Shown: piece after piece, positions 9,825 to 18,778 of the stretch
How positions within the stretch are numbered: position 1 is the stretch's first letter
Layout: each line of letters opens with the position of its first letter
The notes under the pieces: model-generated
What the model was told of the DNA's origin: nothing
What the model saw: the letters and a program-made list of their open reading frames with translations, nothing else
Database searches by the model: none
Assembly: GCF_001014645.1 (NCBI RefSeq)
Contig: NZ_LASZ01000016.1
Coordinates: 1-64,000 of the forward strand
Direction of reading: 5' to 3'
Source: Luteimonas sp. FCS-9
Lineage (GTDB): Bacteria; Pseudomonadota; Gammaproteobacteria; Xanthomonadales; Xanthomonadaceae
DNA length: 64,000 bases
Position numbers and translations under genes: made by a program

Positions 9825-9918
9825 GGGCGGCGTCCGGTCGGGGCGATGCGCCGATTATTGCACCGGCGCGCGGGCCGGCCTGATGCGCTGCGGCGTGAGC
9901 GCGGCGGGCGCGGGCGGC

Positions 9919-9924
9919 TATGCT
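9919..9924 (+). promoter_or_regulatory. -10 box (TATGCT), predicted leaderless start
   Basis: TATGCT matches the -10 consensus TANNNT and lies seven bases before the ATG at 9932, the distance expected when transcription begins at or next to the start codon. No convincing -35 is visible and no ribosome site precedes the ATG. Confidence 0.5.
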
Positions 9925-9931
9925 CGCGCGC

Positions 9932-10693
9932 ATGCGCCCCGCCCTGCTCGCCATCGCCGCCCTGCTCGCCGCGTCCGCATCCACGTCCGTGGATGCATCG
10001 CCGTCGCCCACCGCATCCGCCGTCGACGCGGCCGCGCCGCGCGTGCTGGTGTTCACCCGCACCGCGGGCTTCCGCCACGACGCGATCCCGACGACGATCG
10101 AAACGCTGCGCGCGCTCGGTGTGCAGGCCGGGGTCGCGATCGAGGCGAGCGAGGACCCGGCGCGCTTCGACGACGCGACGCTGGCCGGCTACCGCGCAGT
10201 CGTGTTCGCGCACACCACGCGCGAGGTGCTCGATGCCGCGCAGCAGGCCGCCTTCGAGCGTTACGTCGGCGCGGGCGGCGGCTACCTGGGCATCCACGCC
10301 GCCGCCGACAGCGGCTACACCTGGCCGTGGTACGGCGAGCTCGTCGGCGCCTGGTTCGCGCGCCACCCCGAAGGCCTGCAGGCGGTGCGCGTGGTGTTCG
10401 AACAGGACCATGCACCGCTCGGCCGGCGCGACTGGCAGGCCGTCGACGAGATCTACGACTACCGCCGCAATCCGCGCGCCGGCGTGCGCGTGCTCGCGTC
10501 GGTCGACCCCGCCTCGCACCCGGCCGGCCGGATGGGCGACGACCACCCGATCGCGTGGTGCCATACGCGCGCCGGCGGCCGCGCCTGGTACACCGGGCTC
10601 GGCCACGATCCTGCGCTGTACGCCGATCCGGTGTTCCGCGCGCACCTGCTGCAGGGCCTGCGCTGGACGACCGGGCAGACCGACGACTGCTGA
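9932..10693 (+). CDS. ThuA-like domain protein, exported
   Basis: Protein of 253 residues: signal peptide (about 23 residues, hydrophobic Ala/Leu run) followed by a ThuA (trehalose-utilisation, class-I glutamine-amidotransferase-like) fold. Recognisable stretches are VLVFTRTAGFRHD at the start, GGGYLGIHAAAD in the middle and the late GLGHD. ThuA proteins act in sugar metabolism, but exported members have no settled substrate. A slightly earlier in-frame ATG exists at 9920; I prefer 9932 because it opens the signal peptide and is seven bases from a -10-like box. A terminator hairpin follows directly. Confidence 0.85.
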   Translation: MRPALLAIAALLAASASTSVDASPSPTASAVDAAAPRVLVFTRTAGFRHDAIPTTIETLRALGVQAGVAIEASEDPARFDDATLAGYRAVVFAHTTREVLDAAQQAAFERYVGAGGGYLGIHAAADSGYTWPWYGELVGAWFARHPEGLQAVRVVFEQDHAPLGRRDWQAVDEIYDYRRNPRAGVRVLASVDPASHPAGRMGDDHPIAWCHTRAGGRAWYTGLGHDPALYADPVFRAHLLQGLRWTTGQTDDC

Positions 10694-10706
10694 GCCTGGA
10701 TAGGGA

Positions 10707-10729
10707 AACGCCCGGGCATGCCGGGCGTT
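10707..10729. terminator. Stem-loop between convergent genes
   Basis: Perfect 9-bp stem (10707-10715 with 10721-10729) with a 5-base loop. It lies 13 bp after the ThuA gene and 25 bp after the small secreted protein gene that ends at 10755 on the other strand, so it may serve both. No U-tract follows. Confidence 0.6.
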
Positions 10730-10754
10730 CCAGGGGCGTGCAGGACGGTCGCGC

Positions 10755-11072
10755 TCAGAACACCGACGGGTCCAGACGGCGCAGCGCGTCCTTGACGTCG
10801 ACCGAGCCGGTGCTCTCGATGTCGCTGCGGGTGTAGACCCGGCCACCGCCATTGACGCATTCCTGCTCCGCGCGCTTGGAGCGCGCATTGCGCGCCGCGG
10901 TCACGCGCGAGCCGGTCTCGCGGATGCAGAAGCGGTCCGACGGGCTCGCGCGCTGGCCGCGCTCGCGGATCGCCTCTTCTTCTTCCTCCTGCTGCTGGGC
11001 CTGGGCGGGATGCGACACCGCGCCGAGCGCCAGGCCGGCGAGCATCGCCGCCATCCACCATCTGCTGTTCAT
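10755..11072 (-). CDS. Small secreted hypothetical protein
   Basis: Protein of 105 residues with a clear signal peptide ending around AQA (residue 25). The mature protein starts with Gln and a run of glutamates (QQQEEEEE), then a basic/polar segment with two cysteines that could form one disulfide. No known domain recognised. The upstream sequence on this strand contains a purine-rich GGGAGGT about eight bases before the ATG. Likely periplasmic; function unknown. Confidence 0.7.
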   Translation of the reverse strand: MNSRWWMAAMLAGLALGAVSHPAQAQQQEEEEEAIRERGQRASPSDRFCIRETGSRVTAARNARSKRAEQECVNGGGRVYTRSDIESTGSVDVKDALRRLDPSVF

Positions 11073-11268
11073 CGCGCACCTCCCGGGTGCCGGTCGTCGA
11101 GTGCCGCACGATACGCCGACCGTGGTGCGCCGTGGTCTGCGCGGGCTGAACGTTCAGGTTCACGGGGCCGAGGGAAACGGGGCTGGCGTCGCGTCGCGCG
11201 CGGGTGGGCGGCCCGGCCCCGGGCGTGGTAACGCGTGCCGCTGTCGCCGATGCGTCATCCGCGCTCGC

Positions 11269-11274
11269 TATCCT
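11269..11274 (+). promoter_or_regulatory. -10 box (TATCCT), predicted leaderless start
   Basis: TATCCT matches TANNNT and ends exactly six bases before the ATG at 11281. Transcription would start at the start codon. No Shine-Dalgarno sequence is present. Confidence 0.5.
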
Positions 11275-11280
11275 ATGCGG

Positions 11281-12558
11281 ATGTCCGATGCCCTTCGTGT
11301 GCGCCCGACGGCGCCGTTCGCCCGCGTCCATCTCCTCGTCTGCACCCTGCTCCTGCTCGCCGGCTGCGCCACCGGCGCCGCGCCGCCCGCCGCCGGCGAG
11401 CCACCGCCCACGTTGCTGCTGATCTCGCTCGACGGCGCCCGCCCGGACTACCTGGGCCGGGGCGAGACGCCGCATCTCGACGCGCTCGCGCGCGAGGGCG
11501 TGCACGGCTGGATGCGCCCCGCGTACCCGTCGCTGACGTTTCCCAACCACTACACGCTGGTCACCGGCCTGCGGCCCGACCGCCATGGCATCGTGCACAA
11601 CACGATGCACGACGCCGCGCTCGGCGACTTCAAGCTGTCCGACCGCGCGGCGGTCGAGAACGCGGCGTGGTGGAACGACGGCGAGCCGTTGTGGGTGACG
11701 GCCGAGAACGCCGGCCTGCCGACCGCGACGCTGTCGTGGCCCGGCAGCGAGGCGCCGGTGCGCGGCGTGCGCCCGACGCGCTGGCTGCCGTTCGATGCGA
11801 CCCGTCCGCTCGACGCGCGCGTGGACACCGTGCTCGGCTGGCTCTCCGAGCCCGATGCCACCCGCCCGCGGCTGGCGACGCTGTACTTCGAGCACATCGA
11901 TTCGGCCGGCCACGCCCATGGCCCCAATGCGCCGCAGGTGCATCGCGCGCTGCGCGACATCGACGCGGCGATCGGGCGCCTGGTCGCCGGCCTGCGCGCG
12001 CGCGGGCTGCTCGAGCGCACGAACATCGTCGTCGTCTCCGACCACGGCATGGCCGAGGTCGCGCCCGGGCACGCGGTCGCGGTCGAGGACATGGTCTCGA
12101 TGGAGGAGGCGCGCGTGGTCTCGATCGGCCAGGTCGTGGGCATCGCGCCCAATCCCGGCCACGAGGACGCGGTCGCCGCCCGCCTGCTCGGCGCGCACGC
12201 ACAGTACGACTGCTGGCGCAAGGAGGCGCTGCCGGCGCGCTGGGCCTACGGTCGCCATCCGCGCGTGCCGCCGATCGTGTGCCAGATGCACGAGGGCTGG
12301 GACGCGCTGCCGCGCGAGGTCGTGGCCACGCGCGAGGCGCGTCCGCGCGGCTCGCACGGCTTCGATCCCGCGCTGGAGTCGATGCGTGCGCTGTTCGTCG
12401 CGCGCGGCCCGGCGTTCCGCAGCGGCGTCGCGCTCGACGGCTTCGACAACGTCGACGTGTACCCGCTGCTGGCGCGGCTGCTCGGCGTGGCGCCGGCCGA
12501 GCACGACGGCGACGCGGCGACGCTGTTGCCCGCGCTGCGGACCGACGATCCCCGCTGA
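11281..12558 (+). CDS. Alkaline-phosphatase-superfamily phosphodiesterase, lipoprotein (NPP-like)
   Basis: Type I nucleotide pyrophosphatase/phosphodiesterase-like enzyme of 425 residues. An N-terminal hydrophobic segment ends in a lipobox (LLAGC, near residue 27), so a periplasm-facing lipoprotein is expected. Metal-site residues are in place: Asp in ISLDGARPD, the nucleophilic Thr in PSLTFPNHY, Asp and His in EHIDSAGHAHGP, Asp-His in SDHGM and the late His in GSHGFDP. Such enzymes cleave nucleotide or phospholipid phosphodiesters with two zinc ions; the natural substrate is not deducible. It ends 76 bp before the alkA-type gene, which has its own -10 box. Confidence 0.9.
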   Translation: MSDALRVRPTAPFARVHLLVCTLLLLAGCATGAAPPAAGEPPPTLLLISLDGARPDYLGRGETPHLDALAREGVHGWMRPAYPSLTFPNHYTLVTGLRPDRHGIVHNTMHDAALGDFKLSDRAAVENAAWWNDGEPLWVTAENAGLPTATLSWPGSEAPVRGVRPTRWLPFDATRPLDARVDTVLGWLSEPDATRPRLATLYFEHIDSAGHAHGPNAPQVHRALRDIDAAIGRLVAGLRARGLLERTNIVVVSDHGMAEVAPGHAVAVEDMVSMEEARVVSIGQVVGIAPNPGHEDAVAARLLGAHAQYDCWRKEALPARWAYGRHPRVPPIVCQMHEGWDALPREVVATREARPRGSHGFDPALESMRALFVARGPAFRSGVALDGFDNVDVYPLLARLLGVAPAEHDGDAATLLPALRTDDPR

Positions 12559-12622
12559 CCGGCCGCGGCGCGCGCGCCGCATTGGTGTCCGAAAACGGCC
12601 AGTCCGGCACCGGACGCGGTGC

Positions 12623-12628
12623 TAGCCT
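12623..12628 (+). promoter_or_regulatory. -10 box (TAGCCT), predicted leaderless start of alkA-ogt
   Basis: TAGCCT matches TANNNT and ends six bases before the ATG at 12635. This is a good leaderless candidate; the gene's own Ada-like domain would be the obvious activator of this weak promoter. Confidence 0.5.
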
Positions 12629-12634
12629 GCGGGC

Positions 12635-14155
12635 ATGACCTCGGCTGCCGCCCTGCCCGATCCCACCGTCTGCGAACAGGCGCGCCTGAGCCGCGACGCG
12701 CGCTTCGACGGGCTGTTCTTCACCGCGGTGCGCACCACCGGCATCTACTGCCGCCCGGTCTGCCCGGCGCCGCCGCCACGGCCCGGCAACGTGACCTACT
12801 ACCCCACGGCCGCCGCGGCGCAGGCCGACGGCTTCCGGCCGTGCCTGCGCTGCCGGCCCGAGCTCTCGCCCGGCGACGGGCGCTGGCACCGCGGCGACGA
12901 CGTCGTGGCGCGCGCGCTGGCGCTGATCGACCGCGGCGCGCTCGACGACGCGCCGCTGGCGTCGCTGGCCGCGCAACTGCACGTGGGCGAACGCCAGCTG
13001 CGGCGGCTGTTCGTCGAGCGGCTGGGCGCGGCACCGATCGGCGTGCGCGGCACGCGCCGCCTGCTGTTCGCCAAGCAGTTGCTGACCGAGACCGCGCTGC
13101 CGGTCACCCAGGTCGCCATGGCCGCGGGCTTCGCCAGCCTGCGCCGGTTCAACGCAGCGTTCCTCGAGGCCTACCGCATGGCGCCGCGCGACCTGCGCCG
13201 CCAGCCGTCCCCGCCGGTCGCCGGCGATGCGCTGGTGCTGCGGCTCGGCTACCGGCCGCCGTACGACTTCGCCGCGATGCTGGACTTCCTGCGCGGTCGC
13301 GCGCTGCCCGGCATCGAACGCATCGACGAGACCGGCTACACCCGCGTGGTCGGCGACGCGTCCGCGGCGGGCCGGCTGCGCGTCTCGCATTGGCCGGCGA
13401 CGGCGGCCGGTCCGGCGCACGCGTTGCGGCTGGAACTGCACGGCATCGCGCCCGCGCGACTGCAGGGCACGGTGCGGCGCGTGCGGCGGATGTTCGATCT
13501 CGACGCCGAGCCGACCGCGATCGCCGCGCACCTGGCGCAGGATCCGCGGCTGGCGCCGCTGCTGCGCGCCCGGCCGGGCCTGCGCCTGCCCAGCGGCTGG
13601 GACGGTTTCGAGATCGCGGTCCGTGCGGTGATCGGCCAGCAGGTCAGCGTGGCCGCCGCGCGCACGCTGACCGCGCGGCTGTCGCAGCGCTTCGGCAGCC
13701 CGTTGCCCGAGGCGCTGGCCGCGCAGGGCTTCGACCGGCTGTTCCCCACGCCCGAGGCGCTGGTCGACGGCGACTTCGACGGCCTCGGCCTGATTGGCAG
13801 CCGCATCGCGACGATCCGCGCGATCGCCGCCGCCCTGCTCGAAGGCCGTGTGGATTTCGACCCGGCGCGCACGCTCGACGAGACGGTCGCCCGCTGGACC
13901 GCACTGCCCGGCATCGGGCCGTGGACCGCGCAGTACATCGCGCTGCGCGCGCTCGGCCATCCCGACGCGTTCCCCGCGCAGGACCTCGTATTGCAGAAAG
14001 CCGTGACCGCCGACGGCAGCCGCCTCGACGCCCAGGCACTGCAGGCGCGCGCGCAAGCCTGGCGGCCGTGGCGCGGCTACGCGGTCTTCCACCTGTGGCG
14101 CGACGCCGCGCTGGCCACGCCGCCCGCCGCCTGCCGATCCCGGAGCCCTCGATGA
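12635..14155 (+). CDS. alkA: Ada-type sensor / AraC HTH / AlkA DNA glycosylase fusion
   Basis: Three-module alkylation-repair protein, 506 residues. Residues 10-80 are the Ada zinc/methyl-acceptor domain with Cys39, Cys43, Cys70 and Cys73; in E. coli Ada the first of these takes methyl groups from phosphotriesters and turns the protein into an activator. Residues about 90-190 are an AraC-type double HTH. Residues about 205-500 are a 3-methyladenine glycosylase II (AlkA) domain with the helix-hairpin-helix [11 protein letters not shown] and catalytic Asp450 in FPAQDL. So sensing, regulation and base excision are in one chain. The stop overlaps the ogt start by 4 bp (ATGA), showing translational coupling. 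Excises alkylated purines in the cytoplasm. Confidence 0.93.
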   Translation: MTSAAALPDPTVCEQARLSRDARFDGLFFTAVRTTGIYCRPVCPAPPPRPGNVTYYPTAAAAQADGFRPCLRCRPELSPGDGRWHRGDDVVARALALIDRGALDDAPLASLAAQLHVGERQLRRLFVERLGAAPIGVRGTRRLLFAKQLLTETALPVTQVAMAAGFASLRRFNAAFLEAYRMAPRDLRRQPSPPVAGDALVLRLGYRPPYDFAAMLDFLRGRALPGIERIDETGYTRVVGDASAAGRLRVSHWPATAAGPAHALRLELHGIAPARLQGTVRRVRRMFDLDAEPTAIAAHLAQDPRLAPLLRARPGLRLPSGWDGFEIAVRAVIGQQVSVAAARTLTARLSQRFGSPLPEALAAQGFDRLFPTPEALVDGDFDGLGLIGSRIATIRAIAAALLEGRVDFDPARTLDETVARWTALPGIGPWTAQYIALRALGHPDAFPAQDLVLQKAVTADGSRLDAQALQARAQAWRPWRGYAVFHLWRDAALATPPAACRSRSPR

Positions 14156-15909
14156 CCGCCCCGCCCGTCTTCACCGCCGCGCTCGACACCCCGATCGGCC
14201 CGCTGCGGCTCGCCGCATCCGATGCCGGCCTGCACGCGATCGACTTCCCGCAGGCCCGGCCGCCCGCCCGGGGACGCGAGCGCTGGCAGGCCGGCGATCA
14301 TGCGCTGCTGCGCGAGGCCGCGGCGCAGCTGCGCGCCTATTTCGACCGCCGCCTGCGGGCCTTCGACCTGCCGCTGGCCGCCGACGGCACCGCGTTCCAG
14401 CGCGAGGTCTGGCAGGCGCTCGCGCGCATTCCCTACGGCACCACGGTCAGCTACGTCGCACTGGCGCGCGGCCTGGGCCGACCGACCGCCAGCCGCGCGG
14501 TCGGGGCCGCGAACGGGCGCAACCCGATCCCGATCGTCGTGCCCTGCCATCGCGTGATCGGCGCCAGCGGCGCGCTGACCGGCTTCGCCGGCGGCGTGCC
14601 GACGAAGCGGTTCCTGCTCGATCTGGAAGGCGCGCTGCCGGCGGCCGGCGGCCTGTTCGCCCCGCCCATGGCCGCACCGCCCGCGTAGCCGGGCGCGCGC
14701 GGGAGCCGCCGGTCCCGCGACCGCCCAGCGCAGCGCGGGCCGCTCCTGCGTGAGGTGCGCGGCGATCAGCCGCCGGAACGGCGTGAGCCGCTGGGCGATG
14801 CGCAGCGTCGCACTGCGCACCAGCCGCGCGGGCGCGCGGTCGTCGGTGTAGAGGCTGGCGACGATGCCGGTCGCGGCGAACAGCGGCCAGGTCGCGGCGC
14901 GATGCTGGCGCTGGAAGCGCGCGAGCACCGGCCCGCCCGCGAAATCTCGGCCCGCGTCCTGCGCGCGTCGGATGCCGTCGGCCAGGCGTTCGGCGCCCTG
15001 CAGGCCGAGGTTGAAGCCGTGCGCGGTGACCGGATGCATGCCCACGGCCGCATCGCCGATCAGCGCCGCGCGCCCGGCGACGAAGCGGTCGGCATAGACG
15101 CCGACCAGCGGGTAGACGTGGCGGGTGCCGACCGTGGTCATCGCGCCGAGCCGGTCGCGGAAACGGCGCTGCATGTCGGCCGCGAACGCCGCGTCGTCCA
15201 TCGCCTCGACCTCGGCCATCGCCTGCGGCGGCAGCGTCAGCACCACCGAGGCGCGGCCTTCGTCGAGCGGCAGCAGCGCCATCGTCTGGCCATGGTCGAA
15301 CCACTCCCAGGCGACGTGGTCGTGCGGGCGCTCGTGCGCGACGCGGCACACCAGCATGCGCTTGCCGAAGTCGCGCATGCGCGCGCCGATCCCGAGCATG
15401 CGGCGCACGTCCGAGAACCGGCTGTCGGCGGCGACCAGCAACCGCGCCGACACCGTCGCGCCGCCGTCGAGCGCGACCTCGACGCCGTCGCCGCGATGCG
15501 CGACGCCACGTACGGACGCGTCGCAGACCAGTTCGACGCCGTCGAGCCCCGCCACGGCGTCGAACGCCGCCTGGCGGATCAGGTGGTTGGGCACCAGCCA
15601 GCCGAGCTGGCGGCCGCGGCCGTCGTCGGCGGTGATCGTCAGCCCGGTCTCGGCGCCGCCGTTGAGGATGCGGGCATCGCGCAGGTCGAAGACCTGCGCC
15701 GGGTCGATCCGCGACCACAGGCCCAGCGCCTCCATGATCCGCCGCGACGCATGGGTCAGCGCGATCTCGCGGCCGTCGAACGCCGGCGCGGCGATCGCCT
15801 CGCGCGACTGGCGCTCGATCAGCGCGATCTTCAGCCCGGTGCCGGCCAGCGCGCGGGCGAAGCACAGCCCGACCGGCCCGGCCCCGACGATGGCGATGTC
15901 GACCTGCAT
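14077..15909 (-). CDS. UbiH/UbiF/COQ6-family FAD hydroxylase with anomalous C-terminal read-on
   Basis: Class A flavoprotein monooxygenase of the ubiquinone-hydroxylase family (UbiH, UbiF, UbiM, VisC). N-terminal [13 protein letters not shown] binds the FAD ADP part; the [20 protein letters not shown] motif (near residue 280) binds the riboflavin part. The ATG at 15909 has GGAG eight bases upstream. Family proteins have about 390-410 residues, which would end here near 14690-14710, but no stop occurs in frame until 14077, so the literal frame is 610 residues and lies antisense to all of ogt and to the end of the alkA-type gene. The last 200 residues look like antisense shadow (Arg/Gly/Ala/His-rich). 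Either the gene lost its stop or a base is wrong near 14700. Likely role: a ring hydroxylation in ubiquinone synthesis. Confidence 0.65.
   Translation of the reverse strand: MQVDIAIVGAGPVGLCFARALAGTGLKIALIERQSREAIAAPAFDGREIALTHASRRIMEALGLWSRIDPAQVFDLRDARILNGGAETGLTITADDGRGRQLGWLVPNHLIRQAAFDAVAGLDGVELVCDASVRGVAHRGDGVEVALDGGATVSARLLVAADSRFSDVRRMLGIGARMRDFGKRMLVCRVAHERPHDHVAWEWFDHGQTMALLPLDEGRASVVLTLPPQAMAEVEAMDDAAFAADMQRRFRDRLGAMTTVGTRHVYPLVGVYADRFVAGRAALIGDAAVGMHPVTAHGFNLGLQGAERLADGIRRAQDAGRDFAGGPVLARFQRQHRAATWPLFAATGIVASLYTDDRAPARLVRSATLRIAQRLTPFRRLIAAHLTQERPALRWAVAGPAAPARARLRGRCGHGRGEQAAGRRQRAFQIEQEPLRRHAAGEAGQRAAGADHAMAGHDDRDRVAPVRGPDRAAGGRSAQAARQCDVADRGAVGNARERLPDLALERGAVGGQRQVEGPQAAVEIGAQLRRGLAQQRMIAGLPALASPGGRPGLREVDRVQAGIGCGEPQRADRGVERGGEDGRGGHRGLRDRQAAGGVASAASRHRWKTA
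14152..14688 (+). CDS. ogt: Methylated-DNA-protein-cysteine methyltransferase
   Basis: Suicide repair enzyme that moves methyl groups from O6-methylguanine or O4-methylthymine to its own cysteine. The acceptor Cys132 sits in the invariant PCHRV motif; the [11 protein letters not shown] winged-helix stretch and GTTVSY are present. The 178 residues are normal for Ogt. It overlaps the preceding alkA-type gene by 4 bp, forming a two-gene alkylation-damage operon that is probably controlled by the Ada-like domain of that protein. The opposite strand under this gene is also an open frame (C-terminal extension of the neighbouring hydroxylase), which I regard as fortuitous. Confidence 0.95.
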   Translation: MTAPPVFTAALDTPIGPLRLAASDAGLHAIDFPQARPPARGRERWQAGDHALLREAAAQLRAYFDRRLRAFDLPLAADGTAFQREVWQALARIPYGTTVSYVALARGLGRPTASRAVGAANGRNPIPIVVPCHRVIGASGALTGFAGGVPTKRFLLDLEGALPAAGGLFAPPMAAPPA

Positions 15910-16007
15910 GCGCACGACTCCAGCAACGAAAGGAGGCCCGCAGGATACCGAGCCCCGCCCGTGCCGGGCGTTGACCTGAATCAAGCGGCGGCGACGCCGC
16001 CCGGCCT

Positions 16008-17255
16008 TCACTGCGCGAGCAGCCGGCGCATCGCCCCGGCATGGCCATGCGCGGCCTGCGCGTGCAGCCGATGCCGGCCGTCGACGACCAGTCGCTCGCC
16101 GCCGACCTCGACCTCGCGCACCAGCGGCCGGTTGCCGGCGAACAGCCAGCGGTCGGCGACGTCGGCGGGCGTGGCGCCGGCAAGCAGCGGCGCGTCGGCG
16201 TCGAGCACGATCGCGTCGTCGGCCTCGGCGAAGCCGGTCGATGCCGCGGCGCTGGCCCACACGCCGGCGAGCAGCGTCGCGCCGACGCTCGGCGACGCAG
16301 GGCCGACCGCGACGTTGCGCCGATGCCCGACCAGCCGCTGGCCGTACTCCAGCCAGCGCAGTTCCTCGACCGGCGATACCGAGGCGTGCGAATCCGAGCC
16401 GATGCCCCAGGCGCCGCCGGCATCGAGGTAGGCGCGCAGCGGGAACAGGCCGTCGCCGAGATTGGCCTCGGTCGTCGGGCACAGCGCGACGGTCGCGCCG
16501 CTCGCCGCGATGCCGGCGATCTCGCCCGCGTCGAGGTGGGTCGCGTGCACCAGCGTCCAGCGCGCGTCGACCGGCGCGTGGTCGAGCAGCCACGCCACGG
16601 GCCGCGCGCCGCGCACCGCGACGCAGCCGTCGACCTCGGCGACCTGTTCGGCGATGTGGATGTGCACGCGCGCATCGCGCGGCAGCGCGGCGAGCACGGC
16701 GTCCATCGCGTCGGCCGGCACCGCGCGCAGGCTGTGCAGCGCGCAGCCCACCCGCAGGCCTGCGCCCTGGCGCGCGTGCAGGTCGGAGAACAGCCGCAGA
16801 TAGCCGTCGACGTCGTGGCCGAAGCGCCGTTGCCGCGCGTCCAGGGCCCGCCCGTCGAAGCCGCCGGCCATGTACAGCACCGGCAGCAGCGTCAGCCGGA
16901 TGCCGGTCGCCTCGGCCGCCTCGATCAGCGCGTCGGCCATCGCAGACGCGGGCGCATAGGGCCGGCCGTCGGGCGCGTGGTGCAGGTAGTGGAACTCGCA
17001 GACCGTGGTGTAGCCGGCCTCGAGCATCTCGACGTAGAGCTGCGTGGCGACCGCGCGCAGCGCGTCCGGATCGAAGCGCGCAGCCATCCGGTACATCGTC
17101 TCGCGCCAGGTCCAGAACGAGTCGGCCGGATCGGTCTGCATCTCGGCCAGGCCCGCCATCGCCCGCTGGAACGCGTGCGAATGCAGGTTCGCGATGCCCG
17201 GCAGGCGCCAGCCCGCGGAGGTGCGCTGGATCGGGACCGTCGGGGCGTCTGGCAT
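16008..17255 (-). CDS. hutF: Formimidoylglutamate deiminase
   Basis: Converts N-formimidoyl-L-glutamate to N-formyl-L-glutamate and ammonia in the five-step histidine pathway. Amidohydrolase fold: metal-binding His25-Ser-His27 in [21 protein letters not shown] just after, HIHIAEQ in the middle and the metal Asp in GIGSDSH. At 415 residues it is shorter than the roughly 450-residue Pseudomonas enzyme because the N-terminal beta-sandwich strands are reduced; the start is nevertheless supported by CCGGAG eight bases before the ATG. It is divergent from the hutI operon and shares a back-to-back promoter with it. Confidence 0.95.
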   Translation of the reverse strand: MPDAPTVPIQRTSAGWRLPGIANLHSHAFQRAMAGLAEMQTDPADSFWTWRETMYRMAARFDPDALRAVATQLYVEMLEAGYTTVCEFHYLHHAPDGRPYAPASAMADALIEAAEATGIRLTLLPVLYMAGGFDGRALDARQRRFGHDVDGYLRLFSDLHARQGAGLRVGCALHSLRAVPADAMDAVLAALPRDARVHIHIAEQVAEVDGCVAVRGARPVAWLLDHAPVDARWTLVHATHLDAGEIAGIAASGATVALCPTTEANLGDGLFPLRAYLDAGGAWGIGSDSHASVSPVEELRWLEYGQRLVGHRRNVAVGPASPSVGATLLAGVWASAAASTGFAEADDAIVLDADAPLLAGATPADVADRWLFAGNRPLVREVEVGGERLVVDGRHRLHAQAAHGHAGAMRRLLAQ

Positions 17256-17282
17256 CGTGGGACTCCGGAAAACGAGTACGGT

Positions 17283-17292
17283 AGGCTAGCCT
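17283..17292. promoter_or_regulatory. Palindromic double -10 box between hutF and the hutI operon
   Basis: The 10-bp palindrome AGGCTAGCCT contains TAGCCT on both strands. On the plus strand it is placed to start transcription near 17299, before the small protein gene at 17315; on the minus strand it would start near 17276, before hutF at 17255. Both give leaders of about 15-20 bases that include a ribosome site. Polymerase could occupy only one direction at a time. Confidence 0.5.
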
Positions 17293-17314
17293 GTCCGCCG
17301 GGGTGGGACACCGC

Positions 17315-17545
17315 ATGCACGATTTCTGGATCGGCCAATTGGCTTCTTTCCTCACCGTGGGCCTTGCCGGTATCGCGTTGCTGGCCGGGCTGTGCATCTG
17401 GCTGCACAGCCACCTGGCGCGGAAGCGCGCCCCCTCGACCGACGGCGGAACGGGAACCGAGGGCGCGGTCCTGCCCGGCCATGCCGGCAGCGACGCCTGC
17501 GTGGGAGGCGGCGGCGACTGCGGAGGCGGCGATGGCGGCGACTGA
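17315..17545 (+). CDS. Small single-pass membrane protein upstream of hutI
   Basis: Protein of 76 residues. One hydrophobic helix (about residues 5-28) is followed by a basic KR patch, giving N-out/C-in topology by the positive-inside rule, and a Gly-rich tail with two cysteines ([13 protein letters not shown]). The purine-rich GGGGTGGGA lies just upstream of the ATG. It overlaps the hutI start by 14 bp in another frame, so the two are translationally linked. Not a known hut component; function unknown. Another in-frame ATG four codons earlier (17303) is possible. Confidence 0.6.
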   Translation: MHDFWIGQLASFLTVGLAGIALLAGLCIWLHSHLARKRAPSTDGGTGTEGAVLPGHAGSDACVGGGGDCGGGDGGD

Positions 17546-18755
17546 CCGCTGGGACGGGCTGATCGTCGGCCCGACGCTGGTCACGCTGGCTGGCGACGCC
17601 GGCTACGGCCTGGTCGAGGACGGCGCGCTGGGCTGGCGCGACGGCACGATCGTGCACGTGGGCACGCGCGCCGCGCTGCCCGCGCAGGCCGAGCGGCTCG
17701 CCGATCGCGTGATCGAGACCCGCAGCCTGGTCACGCCCGGCCTCGTCGACTGCCACACCCACCTGGTGTTCGGCGGCGACCGAGCCGCCGAATTCGAGCA
17801 GCGGCTGCAAGGCGCCAGCTACGAGGCGATCGCACGCAGCGGCGGCGGCATCGTCTCGACCGTGCGCGCGACCCGCGACGCCGACGAGGACGCACTGCTC
17901 GCGCAGTCGCTGCCACGCGCCCGCGCGCTGCTGGCCGACGGCGCCACGACGCTGGAGATCAAGTCCGGCTACGGTCTCGATTTCGCGCACGAACGCAAGA
18001 TGCTGCGCGTCGCCCGGCGCATCGGACAGACGCTGGGCGTCACCGTGCGCACGACGTTCCTCGGCGCGCATGCGCTGCCGCCCGAGTACGCCGGGCGCGG
18101 CGACGCCTACATCGATGCGGTCTGCGGCTGGCTGCCGCGCCTGCACGAGGAAGGCCTGGTGGATGCCGTGGACGCGTTCGCCGAGCGCATCGCGTTCGAT
18201 GCCGCGCAGACGCGCCGGGTGTTCGAGGTCGCGCGCGCGCTCGGCCTGCCGGTCAAGCTGCACGCCGACCAGCTCAGCGACGGCGACGGCGCCGCGCTGG
18301 TCGCCGCGTTCGGCGGCCTGTCGGCCGACCACGTCGAGCACACGTCCGAGGCCGGCGTGGCCGCGATGGCGGCCGCCGGCACGGTCGCGGTGCTGCTGCC
18401 CGGCGCATTCCACGTGCTGCGCGAGACCCGGCTGCCGCCGCTCGACGCGTTCCGCGCGGCCGGCGTGCCGATGGCGGTCGCGACCGACTGCAATCCCGGC
18501 ACGTCGCCGCTGCTGTCGCTGCGCCAGGCGATGCAGCTGGCGGTCACCCATTTCCGGCTCACGCCCGAGGAGGCGCTGCGCGGCGCCACCGTGCATGCGG
18601 CCCGTGCGCTGGGACTGGCCGACCGCGGGCGGCTCGCGCCGGGCCAGCGCGCCGACTTCGCATGCTGGCGCCTCGCGCAGCCGGCCGAACTGGTCTACTG
18701 GCTCGGCGGCCCGTTGCTCGACATGGCGTTCGCCGGCGGCCACCGCCTGCCCTGA
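17532..18755 (+). CDS. hutI: Imidazolonepropionase
   Basis: Third step of histidine degradation: hydrolyses 4-imidazolone-5-propionate to N-formimidoyl-L-glutamate. Amidohydrolase with metal ligands His75 and His77 in [20 protein letters not shown] near residue 140, LHADQLSD and the metal Asp in [10 protein letters not shown]; 407 residues, the normal length. Its product is the substrate of HutF encoded divergently, so the two steps are neighbours, whereas HutU is made 6 kb away. The start lies inside the preceding small membrane-protein gene. Confidence 0.96.
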   Translation: MAATDRWDGLIVGPTLVTLAGDAGYGLVEDGALGWRDGTIVHVGTRAALPAQAERLADRVIETRSLVTPGLVDCHTHLVFGGDRAAEFEQRLQGASYEAIARSGGGIVSTVRATRDADEDALLAQSLPRARALLADGATTLEIKSGYGLDFAHERKMLRVARRIGQTLGVTVRTTFLGAHALPPEYAGRGDAYIDAVCGWLPRLHEEGLVDAVDAFAERIAFDAAQTRRVFEVARALGLPVKLHADQLSDGDGAALVAAFGGLSADHVEHTSEAGVAAMAAAGTVAVLLPGAFHVLRETRLPPLDAFRAAGVPMAVATDCNPGTSPLLSLRQAMQLAVTHFRLTPEEALRGATVHAARALGLADRGRLAPGQRADFACWRLAQPAELVYWLGGPLLDMAFAGGHRLP

Positions 18756-18778
18756 CACCCGACAAGGACCCCGATCGC

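Noticed and set aside
12619-14688. A 689-codon frame reading from upstream of alkA into ogt
   Set aside because: Its first 510 codons are a shadow of the alkA-type gene in another frame; only the last 178 codons (ogt) are real, starting at the ATGA overlap.
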